64,000 nt of DNA from Erysipelotrichaceae bacterium (GTDB taxonomy: Bacteria; Bacillota_I; Bacilli_A; Erysipelotrichales; Erysipelotrichaceae): assembly GCA_017550145.1 (NCBI GenBank), contig JAFZQG010000027.1, positions 1 to 64,000 on the forward strand. The letters run 5' to 3'. Every line of letters starts with the position of its first letter. Positions within the stretch are counted from its first letter, which is position 1. Shown here piece by piece: positions 35,364 to 43,413 of this stretch. The notes under the pieces were generated by a model, which was given only the letters and a program-made list of their open reading frames with translations, searched no databases and was not told the origin of the DNA. The position numbers and the translations under genes were made by a program.

Positions 35364-36215
35364 TCACATGAATGTATACATATCACCAGCCTGAACGAAG
35401 GTTGTCGGGATATGTGTCTTTAATGCATCATCGATCCATTTCTCCATATACTTCATACCCGGTTCTTCTAGATTGAAGTGACCCGGTGCCAGGATGGCTC
35501 TGTTGTATCCGAGTTGTGCTGAATCTTTGATGTATTCGGTCAAAGTGAAATCGATCAGTTCCAGCGGTAAAAGGAGATTGATATCTTCCGCATCTACTCT
35601 CTTGATCAGACTGTTGGAATCTCCGCCTTCACTGACGTGTCCGCAGACCATAATCTTTCTTACTTCCGCATCCATATTGCCGATACACTTTATACCGGTA
35701 AGATTCCATTTTTCTTTGATCAGTTTACCGACTTCTTTTGGAGTAGTAGGCGGATCACATTCAAGATATACCGCACCGGAAATATCGGCACTGATCTTGG
35801 CATTATCCCAGCCGGTTTCCACAGCTAAACCGTAGAAGATACCATCGATATATCCTCCGTTATGCGGAATGCCGGAATGGATGTAGTCATGGAAACGCCA
35901 GACAGTAATGCCGTAGTCATCCATGAGCTTCTTTTTGGCCAGATAGGTTTTATTCTGTGATTCTTCAAGCCACTCACGATGATCGCCATGGTTCCATAAC
36001 AGAGCTTCATGGGCGATGATCAGATTGGCACCAAGTTCATGGGCTTTTCTGATAACATCAACGGAAGCATAGATCGTTGTGACGATGCCTGTGCATTCCT
36101 TGTCGGTATCGCCATACAATACTTTGTCTCTGGTTTTACTGTCATCGATCTTCATGCCCATCCATGAGCCCTGGCAATAGTCTTTTACACTTTGTATTAC
36201 TTCGCTTATTAACAT
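35364..36215 (-). CDS. Nif3-like dinuclear metal centre protein
   Basis: 283 residues. Nif3/YqfO features include ASVDVIRKAHELGANLIIAHEALLW-type sequence (metal-binding histidine), RFHDYIH, and the C-terminal APGHFNLEEPGMKYM containing histidine and glutamate ligands. These proteins form hexameric rings around a di-metal site and are linked to GTP cyclohydrolase I type 2 or NAD-related functions; the exact reaction is unsettled. The start has an AAGGGAAAAG-like ribosome site. It is the last of three same-strand genes (38090 to 35364). Confidence 0.83.
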   Translation of the reverse strand: MLISEVIQSVKDYCQGSWMGMKIDDSKTRDKVLYGDTDKECTGIVTTIYASVDVIRKAHELGANLIIAHEALLWNHGDHREWLEESQNKTYLAKKKLMDDYGITVWRFHDYIHSGIPHNGGYIDGIFYGLAVETGWDNAKISADISGAVYLECDPPTTPKEVGKLIKEKWNLTGIKCIGNMDAEVRKIMVCGHVSEGGDSNSLIKRVDAEDINLLLPLELIDFTLTEYIKDSAQLGYNRAILAPGHFNLEEPGMKYMEKWIDDALKTHIPTTFVQAGDMYTFM

Positions 36216-36230
36216 TTCTTTTCCCTTTCT

Positions 36231-37163
36231 TTAGTAGCGGTATTTATGATCACCGATTGAATATTCAGTTTGGTTTTCTTCGTTCTTGTAGGCTTTACGG
36301 ATCTCAATGAGATTGAGGACATCGTAGCCGTTATCCTTTAAGAAGTTCAGCATTCTATCGTTGTTCGGATGAACGTAGTTGTATAAGGTATCGTTACCGT
36401 ATTCCTTGGCGATCGCTTCTGCTTTTTCAAACAGCATCTTTCCGACACCTTTACGGCGGTATTCCGGTCTGACATAGATCGATTCAAGCCAGACGACATC
36501 ATCATCGATACGGCAGACCATGTAGCCGATATTCTTGCCATTATCGGAAATCGCATAGATCGGATAGTTCTTGCTCAGATAGTAGTTCAGTTCATCCAGG
36601 GCATCATCCACATCGACTTCACATTTTTCATTGCGGAATGAAGCCAGTACTTTACGGAAATCGATGACCAGATAGACTAATCCGTAGACATTGTCTGAAT
36701 TGATGGTGATGAAGCGGTAATTGTGTTTATTTGTGATTGTAGGTTGAGTTGAAGGCTGTGATGTTTCGTATTTCTGAAATGGTTCATCATCCAGATATTC
36801 GATACCGTAGTATTCACACCAGTCGATCGCGATCGCTTCATGTGCTTCTTCAAGATACTCATACCACTGATCGGTCAGTCCGAATCTGTCCAAGGTGGAA
36901 CGGAAACGGCGGAAGGCACCGGCACCTCTGATGCATTCTTCCAGCCAGTCATGCGCTTCACCGTCGGTCTTTTCTTCGATGAAGTTGCACATCGTACCAT
37001 AGTCATCGATCTGTTTATGACTTGGTAAGGCAATTACTTCTTTATCTTTGATCGAATCATCATCTCTGATAATGATCCTTTCTTCGGGAATGTAGTAATA
37101 GTATTGCGTATTCACATCGGTCTCATCGATGGCTTTGATTACTTCTTCAAGTTTTATCTGCAT
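36231..37163 (-). CDS. UPF0158 domain fused to GNAT acetyltransferase
   Basis: 310 residues with two parts. Residues about 1-125 match UPF0158: ALPSHKQIDDYGTMCNFIEE and the highly typical GAGAFRRFRSTLDRFGLTDQWYEYLEE. A Ser/Thr/Pro/Gln linker (about 130-147) leads to a GNAT domain (about 150-300) with the acetyl-CoA loop RPEYRRKGVGKMLFEKAE and NYVHPNNDRMLNFLKDNGY. UPF0158 has no assigned function; GNAT domains acetylate amines. The fusion suggests that the first domain recognises the target. It lies between Nif3 and the DUF7916-like gene on the same strand. Confidence 0.85.
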   Translation of the reverse strand: MQIKLEEVIKAIDETDVNTQYYYYIPEERIIIRDDDSIKDKEVIALPSHKQIDDYGTMCNFIEEKTDGEAHDWLEECIRGAGAFRRFRSTLDRFGLTDQWYEYLEEAHEAIAIDWCEYYGIEYLDDEPFQKYETSQPSTQPTITNKHNYRFITINSDNVYGLVYLVIDFRKVLASFRNEKCEVDVDDALDELNYYLSKNYPIYAISDNGKNIGYMVCRIDDDVVWLESIYVRPEYRRKGVGKMLFEKAEAIAKEYGNDTLYNYVHPNNDRMLNFLKDNGYDVLNLIEIRKAYKNEENQTEYSIGDHKYRY

Positions 37164-37172
37164 GTCTTTCTC

Positions 37173-38090
37173 CTATCTGTTTACGGACTGAGCCATCTTG
37201 CGGTAGGTATGTCTGGCTCCTCTGATCGTCATGGAGTATTCCATGATGTTTTCCGGTAAGGCGATACCCACATAGCCGGAATCACCGATGTGATGAATAT
37301 CGGTTCCGGTCATCTTGGCCATTAAGGCGATCTCTCTGATCGTTTCCTTGGAGCTGCCTTCCTGCGATGTACCGATGGCGGTCAGCGTCAGACAGCCCAG
37401 TTCATGGGCATAATTTACCAGTTCTCTGATATATTCCGTTGTTATACCGGGAACGGTTCCGGGAGCCGGGAATAAGACGATATCCGCTCCGGCTTGCGCA
37501 AATTCTTCGACGTCTTTTTTGGTTATGATATTTGTACCGGCTTCGGTCAATGAACCTGACGCATGCATCTTGCCGGTGATGAGGATGATGTCATCGCCCA
37601 GTTTCTTTCTGATCTGTCTGATGGCTTTAGTAATTCCTTCATTACTGACATGATTACCCGGATTGCCGGTAATGACGATCATATCAACACCCATCTTCTT
37701 TGCTTTTAGGGCATTGGCCGCATTGGCTACTCTGCCTTTGCTCATCTGCCATATTTCTTCTTCACCCGCACCCGGGTCGACCGGTTCGAGATTGATCGCA
37801 ATCAGTCTGCCGGTAAGTTCCTTGAGTTTGCGGATCGTATCCTTCGGCTGGCATTTCGGCAAGCCTATGATCACAGGCTTATCGACATCAAAGATATTCA
37901 GGATCAGGATATCAGCTGATAATGAAGCGGCCAGTTCTGCATTGGTGACATCGGTCAGCAAAGGCTGGCTTATACAGACGGTCTCGGCTGCCAGAACTCT
38001 TCCTTCACTTAGGGCGATCGCTTCCAGGATCTGCTTACTGCTTAGTTTTCTTAATTCACTCGGACTGATACTTAAAAGGCGAGTAGTCAT
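37173..38090 (-). CDS. TIM-barrel protein of unknown function (DUF7916-like)
   Basis: 305 residues from the ATG at 38090, which has GGAGAAC upstream; the longer frame to 38135 lacks support. The chain reads as a TIM barrel: AETVCISQPLLTDVTNAELAA, DILILNIFDV, IAINLEPVDPGA, DMIVITGNPGNHVSNEGI, GADIVLFPAPGTVPGIT and TGTDIHHIGDSGYVG are successive strand-loop segments with phosphate-binding character. I recognise it as the uncharacterised family annotated in PTS and sugar operons (DUF7916 or PEP-phosphonomutase-like); this name is from memory and the function is unknown. Confidence 0.62.
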   Translation of the reverse strand: MTTRLLSISPSELRKLSSKQILEAIALSEGRVLAAETVCISQPLLTDVTNAELAASLSADILILNIFDVDKPVIIGLPKCQPKDTIRKLKELTGRLIAINLEPVDPGAGEEEIWQMSKGRVANAANALKAKKMGVDMIVITGNPGNHVSNEGITKAIRQIRKKLGDDIILITGKMHASGSLTEAGTNIITKKDVEEFAQAGADIVLFPAPGTVPGITTEYIRELVNYAHELGCLTLTAIGTSQEGSSKETIREIALMAKMTGTDIHHIGDSGYVGIALPENIMEYSMTIRGARHTYRKMAQSVNR

Positions 38091-38162
38091 ATTATCTGTT
38101 CTCCGTTTCTTCAATTCTATTTTAAGGCAAAACACCCTGTACTTATACGCTATAATGAAGGT

Positions 38163-38765
38163 GTGAGAACGATCCGCTGTAAAAAGAATGATACTGAGCG
38201 TGTTTTCGCTGTTTTAAAAGCGGGCGGACTGGTGGCATTTCCGACCGATACGGTTTTCGGTCTGGCCTGTATCATGGATAAAAAGGCTATAGATAAGGTC
38301 TATGAGGTCAAAGGCCGCAGTTTTGATAAACCTTTACCTGTAATGTGCGATTCCTTGAAGATGATCAAAAAGATAGCGGTTGTATCCGAAGATGCGGAAA
38401 AGATCTATGAGAAGTTTATGCCCGGAGCATTGACGCTTATTTTTGAAAAGAAGAGTAATGTGGCTGACTGGGTAACGATGGGTAAGGACAGTATCGGGAT
38501 CAGAGTTCCCGATGATGAGTTTATCCTTAATATTATTAAGGAACTGAAGAAGCCTTTAATGGTGACCAGTGCCAACCTTTCCAATGAGGGATCATTACTG
38601 AAGTGGGAAGATGTCTATGAATGTCTGAAAGGCAAGATCGATGCGATCGTTTGTGAAGATGCCAGAGGAGAAAAAGCCAGCACTATCATTGATGTGCGTG
38701 GTGAAATAAAAGTATTGAGAAAAGGACCGATAAGTCTTAAAGAAATCAGGGAGGCTATTAAATAA
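38163..38765 (+). CDS. L-threonylcarbamoyladenylate synthase (TsaC/Sua5 family)
   Basis: 200 residues with a GTG start. YrdC-domain motifs: GLVAFPTDTVFGLAC, KGRSFDKPLPVM and VTSANLSNEGS. It makes threonylcarbamoyl-AMP for the t6A modification of ANN-decoding tRNAs. TATAAT ends six bases before the GTG (TATAAT-GAAGGT-GTG), leaving no room for a ribosome site, so the mRNA looks leaderless. The stop overlaps the start of the pyrophosphatase gene, giving a co-translated pair. Confidence 0.92.
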   Translation: MRTIRCKKNDTERVFAVLKAGGLVAFPTDTVFGLACIMDKKAIDKVYEVKGRSFDKPLPVMCDSLKMIKKIAVVSEDAEKIYEKFMPGALTLIFEKKSNVADWVTMGKDSIGIRVPDDEFILNIIKELKKPLMVTSANLSNEGSLLKWEDVYECLKGKIDAIVCEDARGEKASTIIDVRGEIKVLRKGPISLKEIREAIK

Positions 38766-40381
38766 TGAAGAAACAGCCCGTATATGTCGTAGGACACAAG
38801 AATCCCGATACGGATGCGATCGTTTCGGCGATCGCCTATGCGGAATACAAGAAACTCAAAGGTGTAAATGCGGTAGCCGGAAGGATCGGTTCGGTTAGTT
38901 CCGAGACCGAATATCTTTTAGAGAAGTTCGGTTTTGAGGATCCGGAAAGATTATATACGGCCAAATCGACTCTGAAAGAGATCGATATGGATAAGGCAGC
39001 CACTGTCGAGAGCGATATGACGATGAAAGAGGCTCTGGATAAGGTCATCAAACTGAAAAACAGAGGTCTGATCGTTGTCGATAAGAAGAAACATCTGGAG
39101 GGCATCGTTACTCTGGATGATCTGACATACATGTGGACCAAGAGCGATGATGAGCTGGCTTCAATCATCAGAACGATCGAAGTGGATGATATCGTAAAGA
39201 TCCTGAATGGTACTCTGGTCTTAAGAGGAACTCATGCACTGTCGGGGAAGATGCATATGTTCCCGAACCTGAAATCAAATGTCGAAGATGATTCGATCGT
39301 CTTATTGCGTAATGAGGATGACAAACTCAGATACTGTCTGGAACTGGGTGCGACGATGCTGGTAATATGCACATCATCGCCGATCTCCAAGGCTGTCTAT
39401 AATCTGGCAAAGGACGCGGAAGCAACGATCGTTACGACCGAACTGACTCCGTTATCGATCACACGTCTGATCTATCAGACTCCGGCCATCAAATCGATCA
39501 TGATCCAGAAGGACAAGATCGATTACTTCAGTATCAATGATACAGTCGATGAGGCCAGCAAGAAGATCGCCAAATCCCGTCACAGATCTTATCCGGTTCT
39601 TGATTCGGAGGGGAAGGTCGTCGGTGCAGTCTCACGTTACCATTTGTTCAACTATCAGCGTAAACAGCTGATCCTGGTCGACCATAATGAAAAGAAACAG
39701 GCTATCGATGATATCGATGAAGGTGTTGTATTAGAAATAGTTGACCATCACCGTTTCGGTGACTTTGAGTCGGATAATCCGATTTCGATCACGACGATGC
39801 CGGTAGGCGCTACCGCAACGATCGTTTCCAATAAGTTCTTTAATGACAATGTCAAGCCGGACAAGAAACTTGCCGGTATTTTGCTGGGTGCCATCGTTTC
39901 CGATACGATGAATTTCAAATCACCTACCACCACAGCTTTGGATATCGAAACCGCTAAGAAACTTGAGAAGATCTGCGGATGCAAAGCCGAAGAATTATCC
40001 AAGGGTCTTATCGATCATTCCGAGTCCTTGCTCAATAAGCGTTTCATTGAGATTGTCTATAATGACTTCAAGGAATTCAATATCGAAGGCAACAAGGTCG
40101 GTCTTACCCAGGCTGTCTGCAAGTCCAAGAGTGAATATGATGCGCTCAAGGTCAATCTGGGCAAATACCTTGAAGATTCCTGCAAGACCGGCGGTTATGA
40201 TCTGATGGTTTCGATGCTGACAAATCCAAACGGTACAGGTTCGTTTGTATTGGCGGCCGGTTCCCGTAGAAGAGTTGTCAATGAGGCCTTCACGATCGAT
40301 AAGGATGGTTTTGTGAGCGGTCTGGTTTCCCGTAAGAAACAGCTGCTGCCTGGTCTTATCAGCGCTTTAGGAGCGAAATAA
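38765..40381 (+). CDS. ppaC: CBS/DRTGG-containing manganese-dependent inorganic pyrophosphatase
   Basis: 538 residues; family II pyrophosphatases without inserts are about 310. The DHH catalytic core is split: VGHKNPDTDAIVSAIAYAEY at the start, and LVDHNEKKQAIDD with VLEIVDHHRFGDF after the insert. Between them (about 65-295) lie two CBS halves (GLIVVDKKKHLEGIVTLDDL and YPVLDSEGKVVGAVSR) and a DRTGG-like domain, which in related enzymes bind adenine nucleotides and diadenosine polyphosphates to regulate activity. The DHHA2 C-terminus (GSRRRVVNEAF) completes it. It hydrolyses pyrophosphate from biosynthesis in the cytoplasm. The NagA-3 gene starts on the next base. Confidence 0.93.
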   Translation: MKKQPVYVVGHKNPDTDAIVSAIAYAEYKKLKGVNAVAGRIGSVSSETEYLLEKFGFEDPERLYTAKSTLKEIDMDKAATVESDMTMKEALDKVIKLKNRGLIVVDKKKHLEGIVTLDDLTYMWTKSDDELASIIRTIEVDDIVKILNGTLVLRGTHALSGKMHMFPNLKSNVEDDSIVLLRNEDDKLRYCLELGATMLVICTSSPISKAVYNLAKDAEATIVTTELTPLSITRLIYQTPAIKSIMIQKDKIDYFSINDTVDEASKKIAKSRHRSYPVLDSEGKVVGAVSRYHLFNYQRKQLILVDHNEKKQAIDDIDEGVVLEIVDHHRFGDFESDNPISITTMPVGATATIVSNKFFNDNVKPDKKLAGILLGAIVSDTMNFKSPTTTALDIETAKKLEKICGCKAEELSKGLIDHSESLLNKRFIEIVYNDFKEFNIEGNKVGLTQAVCKSKSEYDALKVNLGKYLEDSCKTGGYDLMVSMLTNPNGTGSFVLAAGSRRRVVNEAFTIDKDGFVSGLVSRKKQLLPGLISALGAK

Positions 40382-41521
40382 ATGAAGTATCTGCTTACCC
40401 ATGGCCATCTGGTGATCGATGGAAACAGAGAGTTCCTCGATGGAGCCTTGCTGGTCGAGGGCGAAAGAATAATGGAAGTCTATCCTCAGACCGGAAGGAT
40501 CAAAGAAATTCCTGAAGAGTGTAAGACGATCGATCTGGGCGGGTCGCTGATCATGCCCGGATTTTTCGATACGCATACCCATGGCATCGATAATATGACT
40601 TTCGATACCGCTGATCTTGAACAGATGGATAAGATCTCCTATGAGTTTGCGAAGGACGGCACGACGAGTTTTCTGGGTTCATTATCTTATGATCTGAGTC
40701 CCGAAGGTTTCGATAAGCAGTTAAATAATCTGGAGAACTACTATGGCAAGTATGCCAGATTCGAAGGCATACATCTGGAAGGGCCTTTCCTTTCCAAGAA
40801 ACATCTCGGTGTCGGCAATCCCGAACTCTTCCTGGATCCGGATATCAAGACTGTTAAGGACTTCCTAAACAAGAGTTCAAGGATCAGACAGATGACGATC
40901 GCCTATGAACTGGATGGCGCGAAAGAAATAGGCAGACTTCTTCATGAACACAATGTGAAGGTCATGTGCGGTCATTCCGATGCGGTATATGAGGATCTTG
41001 ATGAATATGTGGACGGGTTCACGCATCTGTTTAATGCGATGCGTTCTTTGCATCACAGAGATATAACTCTGGTCAACTGCGCTTTCATGAACAGATGGAA
41101 CGTCGAACTGATCGCCGATGGCAATCACATCAAAGCGAATGTCCTGAAACTGGTATTGAATAATATCGACAGGGACAGGATCATGCTGGTAACAGACTCC
41201 AGCAGTGCCAGAAATCTTCCGGATGGTGAATATGAATTCGTCTCCAAGAAGTGTACGAAAAAGGGCACGGTCTTCATGAGCCATGACGGTCACTTTGCGG
41301 GCAGTGTTGTTTCACTTAATGATGAAATGAAAGTATTATATGAACTGGGCGCCAAGTATACGGATCTGTTAGTGTATACTTCACTCAATGCGTTCAGATT
41401 CTATGATCTGGATAAGCAGTTTGGTACTCTGGAGAAGGGCAAGTACAGTGATCTGGTCATTATGGATGACGAGCTGAATATCAAGGATGTTATGGTCAGA
41501 GGAGAATTCCTGAATGTTTGA
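40382..41521 (+). CDS. nagA: N-acetylglucosamine-6-phosphate deacetylase homologue, paralogue 3
   Basis: 379 residues, the most divergent of the three NagA homologues. Motifs: FFDTHTHGID, HLEGPFLSKKHLGV (ligand Glu), CGHSDAVYED and FTHLFNAMRSLHH (ligand His), ADGNHIK and VTDSSSAR (catalytic Asp). The GVVGAA segment of the other two is replaced by TLVNCAFM. It starts directly after the pyrophosphatase stop and overlaps the DUF1146 gene by 8 bp. It is likely to be the housekeeping enzyme given its company, but this is inference. Confidence 0.87.
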   Translation: MKYLLTHGHLVIDGNREFLDGALLVEGERIMEVYPQTGRIKEIPEECKTIDLGGSLIMPGFFDTHTHGIDNMTFDTADLEQMDKISYEFAKDGTTSFLGSLSYDLSPEGFDKQLNNLENYYGKYARFEGIHLEGPFLSKKHLGVGNPELFLDPDIKTVKDFLNKSSRIRQMTIAYELDGAKEIGRLLHEHNVKVMCGHSDAVYEDLDEYVDGFTHLFNAMRSLHHRDITLVNCAFMNRWNVELIADGNHIKANVLKLVLNNIDRDRIMLVTDSSSARNLPDGEYEFVSKKCTKKGTVFMSHDGHFAGSVVSLNDEMKVLYELGAKYTDLLVYTSLNAFRFYDLDKQFGTLEKGKYSDLVIMDDELNIKDVMVRGEFLNV

Positions 41522-41720
41522 TTTCTATGTAAGAGTAGCTGTTTATTTCATCTGTTTCGTTCTGGCGATGTTTGGAATGAGCGGACTGGATTTCAACAGA
41601 TTCATTAAGCAGGGTAAGATTGCGCAGGCGATGGTCCTGTATTTTGTGATCTGCTGTGCTCTGGCTTATCTGACAGGCTCTTTTCTGATGTCGCTGATAT
41701 ATTATTTCTATAAGGGTTAG
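41514..41720 (+). CDS. DUF1146 small membrane protein (YwzB-like)
   Basis: 68 residues with two membrane helices (VAVYFICFVLAMFGMSGL and IAQAMVLYFVICCALAYLTG) joined by a short basic loop, the layout of DUF1146/YwzB proteins common in Bacillota, whose function is unknown. The ATG overlaps the end of nagA-3 by 8 bp. It is followed 4 bases later by the next membrane protein gene. Confidence 0.82.
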   Translation: MFDFYVRVAVYFICFVLAMFGMSGLDFNRFIKQGKIAQAMVLYFVICCALAYLTGSFLMSLIYYFYKG

Positions 41721-41724
41721 TACT

Positions 41725-42567
41725 ATGAAAAAGTTTTTTAGAGGATTGATTGTTGTAGCGGTAATGCTGTCGCTGTTTACCGTACCGGTATCTGCCGATA
41801 TGGGTCCTAAACCATCAGTAACCATTATATTAAAGAATGCACCGGAGAAGACCTACTATATGGCCTTGTTAAGCAAGACTGATCATTACGGACCGTGGAG
41901 CGTCGTCGATGAAAGCGAGATCGACACGAATGATCAGAGTCTTGAGAACCAAGCCTTTGTTTTCTTCGCGACTTATAAGGATAAAGACGGCTATTGTTTT
42001 ATCCATAATATGTCTAAGGAGATGAAGGGCAGCGGCGAATACAGCTGGTCCTATTATCCGCCTGAGGAATTCAAGCTTGCTGTGTATTGTCCGGAAGACG
42101 GTTCATTCTATTTAAGTGAAGCGACAAAGCGTGAGGCTTTCTACAGTTACTTCAATGCGGAATTTTCAGGCAAGACTCTGACTTTAAAAGAAGAAGCCCG
42201 CGTAATGCCTTATATCATCAACTTCGTTATCAGAATGGTAGCTACCCTTCTGGTGGAACTGTTTATCGCATATCTGATGGGCTATCGTGCCAGAAAAGAA
42301 ATCAAGACGATCATCATCGTCAACATCATTACCCAGACATTATTAAATGTCTTCCTGATCTTCTTTGATTACTATACCGGAGGAATGGTGGGAGTCTTCC
42401 TCTTACCGATCGGTGAATTATTTGTGTTTATTACCGAACTGATCATCTATCTGATCGCTTTCAGCAAGAATCATAAGAAAGGCAAGACTATCCTTTATAC
42501 ACTGATCGCCAATATCCTGAGCGGTGGATTAACGCTGATTGCGGGCATTGCCACGATGATTCACTAG
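41725..42567 (+). CDS. Signal-peptide membrane protein of unknown function
   Basis: 280 residues. A typical signal peptide (KKFFRGLIVVAVMLSLFTVPVSA, cleavage near residue 26) is followed by an exported domain of about 140 residues beginning DMGPKPSVTIILKNAP, then several membrane helices from about residue 165 to the end. The exported domain reads as beta-rich (VTIILKNAPEKTYYMALL). I recognise the shared opening PKPSV in proteins with an extracellular domain before a helix bundle but cannot name the family. It follows the DUF1146 gene closely and is probably in the same operon. Confidence 0.65.
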   Translation: MKKFFRGLIVVAVMLSLFTVPVSADMGPKPSVTIILKNAPEKTYYMALLSKTDHYGPWSVVDESEIDTNDQSLENQAFVFFATYKDKDGYCFIHNMSKEMKGSGEYSWSYYPPEEFKLAVYCPEDGSFYLSEATKREAFYSYFNAEFSGKTLTLKEEARVMPYIINFVIRMVATLLVELFIAYLMGYRARKEIKTIIIVNIITQTLLNVFLIFFDYYTGGMVGVFLLPIGELFVFITELIIYLIAFSKNHKKGKTILYTLIANILSGGLTLIAGIATMIH

Positions 42568-42592
42568 TTTACAATTGAGATTTTATCTGGTG

Positions 42593-42616
42593 TATAATTG
42601 TTAATTGAATAGGAGG
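42593..42616 (+). promoter_or_regulatory. Promoter -10 and ribosome site of the GlsB-like gene
   Basis: TATAAT at 42593-42598, preceded by GGTG, with AGGAGG at 42611-42616, nine bases before the ATG. No convincing -35 hexamer is present. Confidence 0.55.
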
Positions 42617-42624
42617 TAGATTCT

Positions 42625-42861
42625 ATGGAACTTATTATTGCTTTGGCATTAAGTGCACTGTTCGGTTATGTTGCAGGAAAACTGATGGGTCTTGAGGGCC
42701 AATGGTACGTTTATGTATTACTCGGACTGGCAGGCGGTTTTGTCGGAAGCCTGTTGTTCGGCTTAATCGGTTTCGAAAGTCGTTCACTTATTTCTGACGC
42801 TATCGTTTCAATCATCGGCGCCTGTGTAGTAATCTTCCTTTACAGAAAGCTGAAGAAATAA
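42625..42861 (+). CDS. GlsB/YeaQ/YmgE family small membrane protein
   Basis: 78 residues with three hydrophobic segments rich in Gly/Ala (ALFGYVAGKLMG, LLGLAGGFVGSLLFGLIGF, AIVSIIGACVVIFLY), the transglycosylase-associated family. Homologues are linked to general and acid stress in Gram-positive bacteria. A strong AGGAGG site and its own terminator indicate a monocistronic gene with efficient translation. Confidence 0.85.
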   Translation: MELIIALALSALFGYVAGKLMGLEGQWYVYVLLGLAGGFVGSLLFGLIGFESRSLISDAIVSIIGACVVIFLYRKLKK

Positions 42862-42882
42862 TCTTAAAACAGTAAACTTAAT

Positions 42883-42906
42883 GAGCGATCCTTAGGGATC
42901 GCTTTT
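42883..42906 (+). terminator. Intrinsic terminator after the GlsB-like gene
   Basis: Stem GAGCGATCC / GGGATCGCTT with a short loop, followed by T residues. Confidence 0.85.
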
Positions 42907-42969
42907 ATCATCATAAAACCAGAATAATAAGCGCCAGAAAGGCGACCAAGTCAGAAAGGAGCAAGTATT

Positions 42970-43287
42970 ATGAGAACGTCAAAAAGTTACAAAAATATTA
43001 ATCTTCCTTCATTAAGCGAGGAACAGCTCAAAGAGATTGAAGCTCTCAAATCAATGAGTGATGAACAGATCGACACTTCTGATATTCCGGAAGCAAGCGA
43101 AGAAATGCTTGCTTCAGGACATCTGTATTATGTTGATTCACTCAAAATGCCAAAAACCGGTATTCATTGCCTGATCGATGATGACAATCTTGAATGACTG
43201 AAAAAAGCCGGAAGAGGTTATCAGCCCAGACTCAACAAAGTACTGAGATGGGCAAGACTGAACAACTGTCCAATAGAAAAGATGTAA
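42970..43287 (+). pseudogene. BrnA-like antitoxin gene with an internal stop
   Basis: The frame starts at ATG 42970 after AGAAAGGAGC and reads 75 residues to a TGA at 43195. The same frame continues without another stop for 29 codons to a TAA at 43285, and that extension (LKKAGRGYQPRLNKVLRWAR) is exactly the C-terminal ribbon-helix-helix region expected after the residues DDDNLE in BrnA-type antitoxins, where the next residue is normally Trp. TGG to TGA is a single-base change. No BrnT-like toxin gene is adjacent. The 75-residue product would lack its DNA-binding end. Confidence 0.75.
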
Positions 43288-43344
43288 AAGAATAGGATAT
43301 CTGAATAATATAGATATCCTTTATTTTATAAGGTCAGAGGTAAA

Positions 43345-43402
43345 TGCGTATAACCGCAGAATATCAGATTATATTGATAATATGCGGATAAACGCATATA
43401 AT
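43345..43402 (+). promoter_or_regulatory. Promoter with paired TGCG-N6-CGCA operators
   Basis: TTGATA (43374-43379) and TATAAT (43397-43402) are separated by exactly 17 bases. A TGCGGATAAACGCA site (43383-43396) fills the spacer, and a matching TGCGTATAACCGCA (43345-43358) lies upstream. The two sites also form an inverted repeat with each other. A repressor at these sites would block RNA polymerase directly. Confidence 0.78.
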
Positions 43403-43413
43403 GAATATACAAA

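Noticed and set aside
35163..35394. Two short plus-strand frames over the AbiE promoter region
   Set aside because: They run through the operator and terminator and show no conserved motif or ribosome site.
43195..43197. TGA recoded as tryptophan
   Set aside because: Other genes end at TGA as a normal stop (for example 4625-4627 and 63662-63664), and only this one frame continues sensibly past TGA, so a local nonsense mutation is simpler.
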